This document shows positions 15,776-23,745 of a DNA stretch of 55,660 nt, one piece after another (within the stretch, counting starts at the first letter, position 1; each line of letters opens with the position of its first letter). The stretch spans positions 1 to 55,660 of the forward strand of contig NZ_QHKO01000014.1 in NCBI RefSeq assembly GCF_003260125.1. The letters run 5' to 3'. This DNA is from Lujinxingia litoralis. GTDB lineage: Bacteria; Myxococcota_A; Bradymonadia; Bradymonadales; Bradymonadaceae. A program made the translations under genes and the position numbers. The notes below the pieces were generated by a model. It saw nothing but the letters and a program-made list of their open reading frames with translations. It did no database searches and was not told the DNA's origin.

Positions 15776-16981
15776 GTGCAGGCAGCGATTCGACACTCGT
15801 GGGCGCTATTTGTGGGGATCGCGCTGATCATGCTGGGCAACGGGCTGCAGACCAGTCTGCTGGGGCTGCGGGCCACGCTGGAGGGGTTTGATACGACGGC
15901 GACCGGCGTGATTATGTCGGCGTTTTACGTGGGTTTTTTGGCGGGCTCGAAGTTGACGCCGGGCATCGTCAAGAATGTGGGGCATATCCGGGTGTTTGCG
16001 GCGTGGTCGTCGATGGCTTCGGCGGCGATTTTGCTGCACGGGTTGATCGTGGAGCCGTGGTTCTGGGTGGTGATGCGGGCGCTGACCGGCTTTTGCTACG
16101 CGGGGGTGTACGTGGTGGCGGAGAGCTGGCTCAACGATCGCGCGGATAATCGCACCCGGGGTCAGTTGCTGGCGGTGTACATGGTGGTCCAGTACGTGGG
16201 GCTGAGCGGGGGGCAGCTCTTGCTCAATGTGGGACCGCCCTCGGAGATGGTGCTCTTTGTGCTGACCTCGGTGCTGATCTCGCTGGCGTTGGTGCCGATC
16301 TCGCTGACGACCAGCGCCCCGCAACCAAGCGAAGCCCAGGAAGCGTTGCGGCTTCGGGAGCTCTTTAAGATCTCGCCGCTGGGGGTGTTGACGTGTGGGG
16401 GAGCGGGGCTGTCGGCGGGGGCGCTGCTGGGGATGGGGGCGGTGTTTGCCGAGGAGGTGGGCCTGAGCGTGGGGGAGGTGTCGATCTATATGGCGGTGTT
16501 GATCGCCGGGGCGGCGTTGTTGGAGTTTCCGATCGGTCGGTTGAGCGATCGTTTTGAGCGACGCGTGTTGATCGTGGTGACGAGTGTGCTCACGGTGCTC
16601 ACCGCGCTGGGAGGCTGGGCGGCGATGGGGGCGAGCAGTGCGGTGGTGCTGACGATGGCGTTTTTGCTGGGTGGGTTTAGCCTGCCGGTGTACGCGCTGG
16701 GGGTGGCGCATACCAACGATGTGTTGCGGCCGGGGCAGCGGGTGGCCGCGAGCAGCGCGCTGGTGATGGTGTTCGGGCTGGGGGCGAGCCTGGGGCCGGT
16801 GGGGGTGGCGCTGGTGATGGGAGCGATGGGGCCGGGCGGTTTTTATGTGGGGGTTGCCGGGGTGCATGTGGCGATCGGGGTGTTCGGGCTCTATCGCTTC
16901 GCGAGCCATGAGGGCCCGGATGTGCAGCTACCTTACCGGCCGATCGGGGTGGGGCGTCCTTTTTGGCGGCGGCGCCCCTGA
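15776..16981 (+). CDS. Major facilitator superfamily transporter
   Basis: A 401-residue integral membrane protein with about 12 hydrophobic segments. The MFS loop 2-3 region is degenerate (GFLAGSKLTPGIVKNVG), and the second-half counterpart FPIGRLSDRFERR (about residue 245) is clear. The sequence AESWLNDRADNRTRGQLLAVYM is typical of the YcaD-like branch of MFS_1. It starts at GTG 15776, preceded by GAGGGCAGAG; homology begins at once after it. It probably exports or imports a small molecule; the substrate cannot be deduced. The gene stands alone between the paralog B terminator and the Cys-repeat lipoprotein. Confidence 0.88.
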   Translation: MQAAIRHSWALFVGIALIMLGNGLQTSLLGLRATLEGFDTTATGVIMSAFYVGFLAGSKLTPGIVKNVGHIRVFAAWSSMASAAILLHGLIVEPWFWVVMRALTGFCYAGVYVVAESWLNDRADNRTRGQLLAVYMVVQYVGLSGGQLLLNVGPPSEMVLFVLTSVLISLALVPISLTTSAPQPSEAQEALRLRELFKISPLGVLTCGGAGLSAGALLGMGAVFAEEVGLSVGEVSIYMAVLIAGAALLEFPIGRLSDRFERRVLIVVTSVLTVLTALGGWAAMGASSAVVLTMAFLLGGFSLPVYALGVAHTNDVLRPGQRVAASSALVMVFGLGASLGPVGVALVMGAMGPGGFYVGVAGVHVAIGVFGLYRFASHEGPDVQLPYRPIGVGRPFWRRRP

Positions 16982-17100
16982 GCGCGAGAGGGCGTGTGGA
17001 GGGGGAAGGGCTTTGTGGCCGGCAAGAGAATCTGTCAGAAAAGAGCGCAAGGCGCCCGAGAGCCGGGCGATATCAAAGATCAGGACACGATGAGGTTGGT

Positions 17101-17907
17101 ATGGGTTGTATGAAGATGATTCGGATGTCGGTGTTGGCGCTTCTGGTGGGGGGGCTGGTGGTGGGGTGTAGCGCGGATGCGGATGTGCCGGAGGAGTCCG
17201 ATGCCGAGGTGCTCAACGATGCGTCCGGGGAGCCGGATGGGGGCGATGCGGATCAGCAGGATACCTGCCTGGCGCTGCCGAGCTGCCAGGAGGGGTATGA
17301 AGAGGTTGCCACGTGTGAGGGGGTAGAGGGCTGCGTGGAGGAGACGCTCTGTGGGGAGTCGATCGCGTGCGCGCCGGCGGCCGGCTGCACCGCGGAGCCC
17401 ACGTGCGCGGAGTACGAGGATGAGGTGGATGCGTGTGGGGAGTCGGCCACGTGTCGGGAGGTGAGTGAGTGTGGCAAGACCATCGTCTGTGAGACGCATG
17501 ATACGTGCGCGGCGTTGCCGGAATGCCAGAGCGGCAGCGAAGAGGTGGATAGCTGTGAGGGGCGCGAGTCGTGTGAGGCGGTGACGGTCTGCGACACCAC
17601 GATTTACTGTGCCGAGGTGGAGAGCGGGGGCTGTAACCCGGCGGACTACCTGTGCCCGATGGGGATGGAGCGGGTGGAGGGCAGTGAGTGCATCGTGGAT
17701 CTGGGGCTGGATAGCGACATGATGTGCTTTACGAGCAAGGCGTGCCCCGGGGAGGACGTGTTCTGCCGGGGGTCGGTGGTGGATTGCACTCAGAGCTACG
17801 AGGTGTGCCCGGCCGGATTCGGGCTGGCGGATGCGTGTGAGGCCACCGACGGCAGCTGTGGCGTGAGCGTGGTCTGCCAGGATGTGAGCGCCTGTGAGCG
17901 TCTGTGA
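17101..17907 (+). CDS. Lipoprotein with three identical-spacing six-Cys modules
   Basis: A 268-residue predicted lipoprotein. Signal peptide with lipobox VVGC, an acidic linker, then three consecutive 36-residue modules whose six cysteines are spaced exactly C-x5-C-x9-C-x5-C-x5-C-x5-C, joined to each other by another x5. The modules begin CLALPSC, CTAEPTC and CAALPEC. A less regular Cys-rich part follows, with CPMGMERVEG and CPAGFGLAD. This is a disulphide-stabilised surface protein of a kind common in predatory and marine deltaproteobacterial groups. The start at 17101 has GAGG 5 bases upstream. It follows the MFS gene with its own leader and a strong terminator after it. No named family is recognised. 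Confidence 0.82.
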   Translation: MGCMKMIRMSVLALLVGGLVVGCSADADVPEESDAEVLNDASGEPDGGDADQQDTCLALPSCQEGYEEVATCEGVEGCVEETLCGESIACAPAAGCTAEPTCAEYEDEVDACGESATCREVSECGKTIVCETHDTCAALPECQSGSEEVDSCEGRESCEAVTVCDTTIYCAEVESGGCNPADYLCPMGMERVEGSECIVDLGLDSDMMCFTSKACPGEDVFCRGSVVDCTQSYEVCPAGFGLADACEATDGSCGVSVVCQDVSACERL

Positions 17908-17944
17908 GCAAGGCGCAGGCTAAGCCTGCGTGGGGAGGAGCGAT

Positions 17945-17985
17945 GCACAACCAAGGGCGGCCCCCCGGGCCGCCCTTGGTTGTGC
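17945..17985 (+). terminator. Long perfect hairpin after Cys-repeat lipoprotein
   Basis: A 19 bp perfect stem (GCACAACCAAGGGCGGCCC and its complement) around CCC. It has no U-run on either side, so it may stall or protect the 3' end rather than act as a classical terminator. Confidence 0.65.
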
Positions 17986-18126
17986 GTGGAAGGCGCCGAT
18001 GAGGGGCGGCAGGCGTGGGGATGCGACAGGTTGTCGTCTTGCGTCGGGCGCAAATTCTGCGAAGGTGGGCCGGCGGCGGCGTCAGTTGCCCGCGGAGGAT
18101 TTCTGGAAACCACGAGAGGCGTAGTG

Positions 18127-18486
18127 ATGTCAGCCGAGATGTTGCCCCTGTTGAAGTTTGTGAAGTACGCCGGTCTGCTGCTCTTTGCGGCCGGGGCGGC
18201 GGTCACCTTTCTGGGGCGAGAGCAGCGCCTGCGGCAGCGGGCGGCGTACTTTGGGGCGGCGCCCGGGTATATGGCGACCTGGGGCGGGGGCATGCTGATG
18301 GTGGGGGCTTACGGGCACGCGCTCTTCAGCGGCTGGATCGTGGTGAGTTTTTTGCTGATCACGGCGGTGGTCAACGCGGTGATGTGGTCGGCGGCCCGTG
18401 CGGAGCGGCGCAGCCCGGGGCTGGGGCTGGTGAGTCTGGTGGCGATGGTCGCCAGTGTGGGGCTGATGGTGTTTCGGCCCTTTTAG
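18127..18486 (+). CDS. Small four-helix membrane protein, unknown
   Basis: A 119-residue protein with four hydrophobic segments (about residues 11-30, 45-66, 68-88 and 98-116). The second and third segments are Gly-rich (ATWGGGMLMVGAYGHALFSGW). The ATG at 18127 follows GAGAGG. It is followed 87 bases later by another small membrane protein on the same strand, so the two may be co-transcribed. I do not recognise the family. Confidence 0.7.
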   Translation: MSAEMLPLLKFVKYAGLLLFAAGAAVTFLGREQRLRQRAAYFGAAPGYMATWGGGMLMVGAYGHALFSGWIVVSFLLITAVVNAVMWSAARAERRSPGLGLVSLVAMVASVGLMVFRPF

Positions 18487-18573
18487 CCCGGGAGTGTGGG
18501 GAGGGGCGGAGGTGGATGTGGAGTGGTCGTGAAGACGCGCGAGAGGATCGGGGCGTCGGAAGAGGTGAGAGAG

Positions 18574-18867
18574 ATGAAGAAGGTACTGTCGTTAAAAACC
18601 CTGGGGCTGATTGAGGGCGTCTCGATGGTGGTGTTGCTCTTTGTGGCGATGCCGCTGAAGTACCTGGCGGACCAGCCGATGATGGTGCGCTACGTGGGGA
18701 TGGTCCACGGGGTGTTGTTTATGGCGTTTGTGGGGTGGGTTCTGGTGGAGGCGTTCCGCAGCAAGTGGACGCTGGAGAAGACCGCGGGGGCGCTGGCGGC
18801 GTCGGTGATTCCCTTTGCGCCCTTTGTGGTGGATTTGCAGGAAGGGGCCGAGGCGCCGACGGCCTGA
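18574..18867 (+). CDS. DUF3817 family membrane protein
   Basis: A 97-residue protein with three hydrophobic helices. LIEGVSMVVLLFVAMPLKYLA at residues 13-33, followed by VGMVHGVLFMAFV, is the hallmark of DUF3817 (YdzA-like) proteins. The C-terminal helix IPFAPFVVDLQ also matches. The start at 18574 has GAAGAGGTGAGAG upstream. Family function is unknown. The inner membrane is the expected location. Confidence 0.85.
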   Translation: MKKVLSLKTLGLIEGVSMVVLLFVAMPLKYLADQPMMVRYVGMVHGVLFMAFVGWVLVEAFRSKWTLEKTAGALAASVIPFAPFVVDLQEGAEAPTA

Positions 18868-18896
18868 GCTCGGGTGTGGCTTAAGGCGCGGTAAGG

Positions 18897-18922
18897 CCCC
18901 GGCGCCCTGCAGGGCGCCGGGG
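18897..18922. terminator. Convergent 26 bp palindrome
   Basis: CCCCGGCGCCCTG/CAGGGCGCCGGGG is a perfect palindrome between the convergent DUF3817 and oligopeptidase genes. No T-run flanks it on the plus strand; it is followed by a run of G. Confidence 0.6.
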
Positions 18923-18937
18923 GGGGGGCGGCCAGGC

Positions 18938-21115
18938 TCAGGGCTGAGCCTGGGGGGAGAGGGGCGCCGTGGGCTCGGCGGCGGGCTCGGTGACGCCGAG
19001 GCGGTCGAGGATGAAGGCGTAGGTGAACGCTGTCTCGCGGTACCAGCCGTAGCGACCGGAGGCGCCGCCGTGGCCGGCGCCCATGTTGGTTTGCAAGAGC
19101 GTGAGGTTGGTGTCGGTGCGGGTCGCGCGCAGTTTTGCGACCCATTTGGCCGGCTCCCAGTAGTGCACGCGGGGGTCGTTGAGGCCGGCGGTGACCAGGA
19201 GGTCGGGGTAGTCCTGGGCGCGCACGTTATCGTAGGGGGAGTAGGCGTAGATGGTCTCGAAGGCCTGCGGGTCGTTGGGGTTTCCCCACTCCGCGTACTC
19301 GACGACAGTGAGCGGGAGGGAGGCGTCGAGCATGGTGTTGACGACGTCGACGAAGGGAACGTCGGCGATGGCGGCCTGGAAGAGGTCGGGGCGCTGGTTG
19401 AGGACCGCACCCATGAGCAGACCGCCGGCGGAGCCGCCGTTGATGGCCAGGCGATTGGCCGAGGTGTAGCCCCGGGCGATGAGGTGCTCGGAGGCGGCGA
19501 TGAAGTCATCGAAGGTGTTCTGCTTCCGCTCCAGTTTACCGTCCAGATACCAGGGGCGTCCCAACTCGCCGCCGCCGCGGATGTGCGCAATGGCGAAGAT
19601 CACGCCACGCTCCAGCAGGGCGACGCGGGAGGCCGAGAAGTAGGGGTCGTAGTTCATGCCGTAGGAGCCGTAGCCCAGGAGCAGGAGGGGGTGGCTCGAA
19701 TCGAGCGCGATGCCCTTTTTATGAACGATGGAGATGGGGACCTGGACGCCATCGGAGGAGGGGGCGTAGATGCGCTGACTGACGTAGTTGGTGCGATCGT
19801 AGTGGTGGACGGCGCTTTCTTTTTTGAGCTCGGTCTGGCGGGCCTGGAGGTCGTAGTCGAAGACCGACTGCGGGGTGATGAGGGAGCTGTAGTTGAAGCG
19901 AATGGTGGCGGTGTCGAAGGAGGGGTTTTCGGCAAAGCGAAGCGAGTAGACGGGCTCGGGCATCTCGATGACGTGGTCGAGGCCGGTGGCGAGCTCCAGG
20001 GCGCGCAGCCGTGGCGAGCCCTCGGCGCGCTCTTCAAAGATCCACCAGTCCTTAAAGGCGTGGACCGCGCGCAGCATGACGTCGGGGCGATGGGGGAGGA
20101 GTTCTTCCCAGTGGTCGCGGGCGACGTTGGTGGTGGGGGCGCGCATCAGCTTGAAGTTGATGGCGTCTTCGTTGGTGACGATGAGGAAGTGATCGCCGTG
20201 GTGAGCGACGCGATATTCCACGCCGGGCGCTCGGGGGGCCAGGATCTGGAAGTCTTCTTCGGGAGCGTCGGCCGGGAGAAAGCGGGATTCGCCGCTGGCG
20301 TTGCTCCACAGGGTCATCATGATGAAATCGCCGCTACGACTCCGGGAGACGTAGGCGTAGAAGGCTTCGTCGCGTTCGTGGTGAAGCTCGCTGTCCTGTG
20401 CGGGGTCCTGGCCCAGGGTGTGACGAAAGACTTTGGAGGGGCGATTGGCGTGATCGAGGGTGGTGTAGAAAAGGGTTTTGTTGTCATTGGCCCAGGCCAC
20501 CGAGGAGGTGTTTTCGATGGGACCGGCGAGGATTTCATCGCTGTGAAGGTCGACGACGTAGAGGGCGTAACGTTCGTTGCCCCGGGTGTCGATGGAGTAG
20601 GCCAGGAGACGTTGATCATCGCTGACTTCGAAGGCGCCTACCGCGAAGTAATCATGACCCTGGGCCAGGGCGTTCTGGTCGAGGATGATCTCTTCGTCGG
20701 CGTCCATGGTCGCGAGTTTTCGACATGAGGTGGGGTAGTCTTTGCCCTCTTCGGTGCGCGAGTAATAGAAGTAGTCGCCGCGTTTGACCGGGACCGAGAG
20801 GTCGGTCTCATCGATGCGGGAGAGGAGCTCCTGGTAGAGGGTTTCTTGAAGCTCGGCGGTGTGGGCCATGGCGCTGGCGGCGTAGGCGTTTTCGGCCTCC
20901 AGGTAGGCGATGGTGTCGGGGTTGTCGCGATCGCGCAGCCAGGCGTAGGGGTCGACCAGGGTGCGGCCGTGGATCTCGGTGAGGGTGTCGACGCGGGGCG
21001 CCACCGGCGCCCCGGGCAAGGTCTGGGAGGCGGGGGTGGTGGCGGGGGTGGTGGCGCAGGCGGCAAGGCTCAGCGCAAGGGTGGTGCCGAGGACTTGGAG
21101 GCGGTGAAGGTGCAT
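18938..21115 (-). CDS. ptrB: Oligopeptidase B-like S9A peptidase, lipoprotein form
   Basis: A 725-residue serine peptidase. The lipobox LAAC (Cys20) places it in the cell envelope, unlike cytosolic E. coli PtrB. The N-terminal beta-propeller starts at DTLTEIHGRTLVDPYAWLRD. The C-terminal alpha/beta-hydrolase domain has GYGSYG (oxyanion region), RGGGELGRPWY, and the catalytic triad: Ser562 in GGSAGG, Asp647 in NDPRV and His682 in GHGGASGR. The family cleaves short peptides after basic residues (Arg/Lys). An envelope location fits peptide scavenging. It is convergent with the DUF3817 gene and diverges from the 21412 lipoprotein across an AT-rich promoter region. Confidence 0.92.
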   Translation of the reverse strand: MHLHRLQVLGTTLALSLAACATTPATTPASQTLPGAPVAPRVDTLTEIHGRTLVDPYAWLRDRDNPDTIAYLEAENAYAASAMAHTAELQETLYQELLSRIDETDLSVPVKRGDYFYYSRTEEGKDYPTSCRKLATMDADEEIILDQNALAQGHDYFAVGAFEVSDDQRLLAYSIDTRGNERYALYVVDLHSDEILAGPIENTSSVAWANDNKTLFYTTLDHANRPSKVFRHTLGQDPAQDSELHHERDEAFYAYVSRSRSGDFIMMTLWSNASGESRFLPADAPEEDFQILAPRAPGVEYRVAHHGDHFLIVTNEDAINFKLMRAPTTNVARDHWEELLPHRPDVMLRAVHAFKDWWIFEERAEGSPRLRALELATGLDHVIEMPEPVYSLRFAENPSFDTATIRFNYSSLITPQSVFDYDLQARQTELKKESAVHHYDRTNYVSQRIYAPSSDGVQVPISIVHKKGIALDSSHPLLLLGYGSYGMNYDPYFSASRVALLERGVIFAIAHIRGGGELGRPWYLDGKLERKQNTFDDFIAASEHLIARGYTSANRLAINGGSAGGLLMGAVLNQRPDLFQAAIADVPFVDVVNTMLDASLPLTVVEYAEWGNPNDPQAFETIYAYSPYDNVRAQDYPDLLVTAGLNDPRVHYWEPAKWVAKLRATRTDTNLTLLQTNMGAGHGGASGRYGWYRETAFTYAFILDRLGVTEPAAEPTAPLSPQAQP

Positions 21116-21411
21116 AGGGAGCTCGAGGTTGGGGGGCTGAAGGCGTTGATTGATTCGGACGATGAAGGGATGGAGAGTATAGAGAGGTAAGAAATGGGGA
21201 CAACCCGGGGATTGGGAGAGGTGATACAGGACGCTGGTGCTGTGTGGAAGAAACGATTATCGTATTAACCCAATTTTGCCAATGTATGTAGATTGTTGCC
21301 ATTCAGGGTGCACTTCAACCAAAATATGTGTGCAGGACGATGCGTCTATGCTGATCGTACGTCTGTCTCGTCGAGATGCACGCGACGATGTTTCGGAATA
21401 AGGGGAATGTT

Positions 21412-22611
21412 ATGGTTTTGTTAAGGCGATTGATGTTAATTTTGTTGGTGTTTTCCGCATCTTTAGCATGCAGCGGTGATGCACCGGGCTCCGATTCATC
21501 TGTAGTGGATGTGGGGGGGGATGCGGATGTGGCGCAGGAGACTCCTTCGGAGCCCGACACGGCTAATTCTCCTGATGCTGCGGAGGCGGATACGGCGTCA
21601 GGGCTCACTCCTTGCCCGGAGGGGGAGTCGCCGGTAGTGCTCGCGGTGCATGGAGAGCTCACCCACGGGGGGACGCTGCGAATTGAAGGATGTCGCTTCG
21701 GCGAGAAGGCGCAGGCAGCGCCGCGCCTTTATGATACCGTGGATAATCAGCCTGCCTACGAAGGTTTGGCAGCCGGAGAGCGCGTTCCGACCGAGCGGGA
21801 AGACGCGCCGTGGATGGAGAACTCCGATATCTGGAGCGAGTATGTTCGGCTTGCCAGTGACGCTCCTCGACCGCACCGCAGCACATTCTATCGGGTCAGT
21901 GGCGGTGAGTCTGGCGGTGATGGTTCGTTGGGCTGGCCTCGCGCGCTTGGTGGCACAAGCCCACCAACAAACCAGCGTGTGCTCTACGTAAGCTGGTGGT
22001 ACCGGCCTTCGATGGACCCCGGTGGCGGGGATCCGCCGGGATCCAATAAGTTTATTCGTGTGTGGGATGAGTCCAGTGGCGAGGGCACACGCGTCAGCTG
22101 GACGCAAATGCACATCGATTATAGCGGTGGCGAGCATCTGGGCTGGCGGAGTTGGACGACTGATGGAAAAATCGGCGATTGGAACCGCATGGAGATCATC
22201 ATCGACGCCGATCGTGGAACGATTCGTCATTATGTTAATGGAATCTATCAGCAGGTAAGTCACAGCTCGGTGGGGACGTTTGAAGTTGAGGACTTTGAGA
22301 AAGTGCCTGAGTACGATCATATTGGTCTTAATGTTAAAGTGTTAGGGTTTGATCACGGACTGGAATCCTATAGTGATATGACCACCGATTTTGGGGATGT
22401 GTACATCGATACGACTCGGGCGCGCGTTGAAATTGGAGATGCGCCGCGCTGGTCGGAGACACGTCATCGGGAGGTTCAGCCTCCTACGTTTTGGGAGGAT
22501 GATGGGGTGGAGGTGACGCTGGAGGCGGGGGCTTTTGAGGCGTTTCGTGGTCGGTATCTGTATGTAGTCGACGCCGAAGGCAACGTGAATGAAGAAGGGT
22601 TTGCGCTTTAA
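21412..22611 (+). CDS. Lipoprotein with a possible concanavalin-like lectin/lyase domain
   Basis: A 399-residue predicted lipoprotein with lipobox SLAC and a long acidic, Ser/Pro-rich linker to about residue 70. A short beta segment (PVVLAVHGELTHGGTLRIEG) resembles an IPT/TIG-like strand pair. The main domain, about 110-350, has YVSWWYRPS, NKFIRVWD, DWNRMEIIIDAD and IRHYVNGIYQQ, the strand pattern of concanavalin A-like polysaccharide lyases or lectins. Glycan binding or cleavage at the surface is plausible but unproven. The start at 21412 follows AAGGGGA. Base composition is clearly lower in GC than neighbouring genes, and the upstream 21250-21310 region is AT-rich, so lateral acquisition is possible. 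Confidence 0.7.
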   Translation: MVLLRRLMLILLVFSASLACSGDAPGSDSSVVDVGGDADVAQETPSEPDTANSPDAAEADTASGLTPCPEGESPVVLAVHGELTHGGTLRIEGCRFGEKAQAAPRLYDTVDNQPAYEGLAAGERVPTEREDAPWMENSDIWSEYVRLASDAPRPHRSTFYRVSGGESGGDGSLGWPRALGGTSPPTNQRVLYVSWWYRPSMDPGGGDPPGSNKFIRVWDESSGEGTRVSWTQMHIDYSGGEHLGWRSWTTDGKIGDWNRMEIIIDADRGTIRHYVNGIYQQVSHSSVGTFEVEDFEKVPEYDHIGLNVKVLGFDHGLESYSDMTTDFGDVYIDTTRARVEIGDAPRWSETRHREVQPPTFWEDDGVEVTLEAGAFEAFRGRYLYVVDAEGNVNEEGFAL

Positions 22612-22812
22612 GAGGGGGGCCGAGAGTGAAGTGGGAAGGGGGGGAGGCGGGAGTTGGGAAGGGGAGAGATTGATTGGTTGTGGGGGGGGGGCGCCCTGCC
22701 GCAGGGGATCTTCGTGTAAAGCGCGTTGTATTGTGCATGGTTGTGTCTAAGTGAGAGTGGGGCCGGCGCGATGGACGCCGGGATAAGTTGAGATTTAGGC
22801 AAGGGAGATGCG

Positions 22813-23733
22813 ATGTCATTGTTGAGTGCGATTAAGGGGCGCGGGCCCAGCGGATATGGGTACGGTTCGACGGCGGAGGAGGTGTGTGCCGGGGTGGACC
22901 TGAGCGGGAAAACCGTGCTGATCACCGGCTGCAACTCCGGGATTGGCAAAGAGAGTTTTCGGGTGTTGGCGGCCCGGGGGGCGCATGTGATCGCAGCGGC
23001 GCGCACGGTCGAAAAGGCGCAGGCGACCGCCGAGGAGTTGGGGTTCGCCGGGCAGGCCAGCGCGGTGGCCTGTGAGCTTTCGGAGCCGGCGTCGGTGTTT
23101 GAATGCGTGACGCAGGTAAAGGGGCTGGGGCGGTCGATCGATGTGTTGATGCTCAACGCCGGGATCATGGCGTTGCCGACGCTGACATTGAAGTGTGGTT
23201 ATGAGCTTCAGTTTTTTACCAATCACATCGGTCATTTCATTCTGGCGACCGGCTTGCTTGACACGTTGAGCGAGGATGCCCGAGTGGTTGTGCTGAGTAG
23301 CGCCGGTCATCAGATGACCCCCAGAGGTGGCATTGATTTTGAGAACCTGGATGGGTCAAAGGGCTACGATGCCTGGAAGTTTTACGGGCAGTCGAAGCTG
23401 GCCAATTTGCTCTTTGCCCGAGAGCTTGCGCGTAAGTTTGAGGGGACTAAGCGCACCGCGAATGCGGTGCATCCGGGGGTGATTAACACCAACCTGACGC
23501 GTCATATGCATCCTTTTTTGACGCGTGTTTTTGGTCTTTTTGAGTCGATTACGCTAAAGAGCGTCGCGCAGGGCGCAGCGACGCAATGTTATGTCGCTGT
23601 GCATCCGGATGTGACGCAGTCCGGCAAGTACTTTGCGGACTGTGATGTTGCGGGCACCAGTCGGTATGGACAGGACATGGAACTGGCCGCGCGGCTCTGG
23701 GATGAGAGCGAGCGCATTGTCGAGGGGCTATAA
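22813..23733 (+). CDS. Short-chain dehydrogenase (retinol dehydrogenase/WWOX-like)
   Basis: A 306-residue classical SDR. NAD(P) motif TGCNSGIG at about residues 36-43, NAG motif in LNAGIMALP, catalytic Ser in VVLSSAGHQ and the active site Tyr-x-x-x-Lys in YGQSKLAN. The following PG segment (HPGVINTNLTRH) is also classical. The extra N-terminal 25 residues and the overall sequence recall the RDH/DHRS/WWOX group, which reduces or oxidises lipophilic carbonyls. The start has GGGAG 6 bases upstream. It is convergent with the kinase gene, only 12 bases apart. Confidence 0.92.
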   Translation: MSLLSAIKGRGPSGYGYGSTAEEVCAGVDLSGKTVLITGCNSGIGKESFRVLAARGAHVIAAARTVEKAQATAEELGFAGQASAVACELSEPASVFECVTQVKGLGRSIDVLMLNAGIMALPTLTLKCGYELQFFTNHIGHFILATGLLDTLSEDARVVVLSSAGHQMTPRGGIDFENLDGSKGYDAWKFYGQSKLANLLFARELARKFEGTKRTANAVHPGVINTNLTRHMHPFLTRVFGLFESITLKSVAQGAATQCYVAVHPDVTQSGKYFADCDVAGTSRYGQDMELAARLWDESERIVEGL

Positions 23734-23745
23734 ATGGGATTTTGG

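Noticed and set aside
13946..15796. A 616-codon minus-strand frame opposite lipoprotein paralog B
   Set aside because: His/Arg-rich with no domain and crosses the terminator at 15548-15576.
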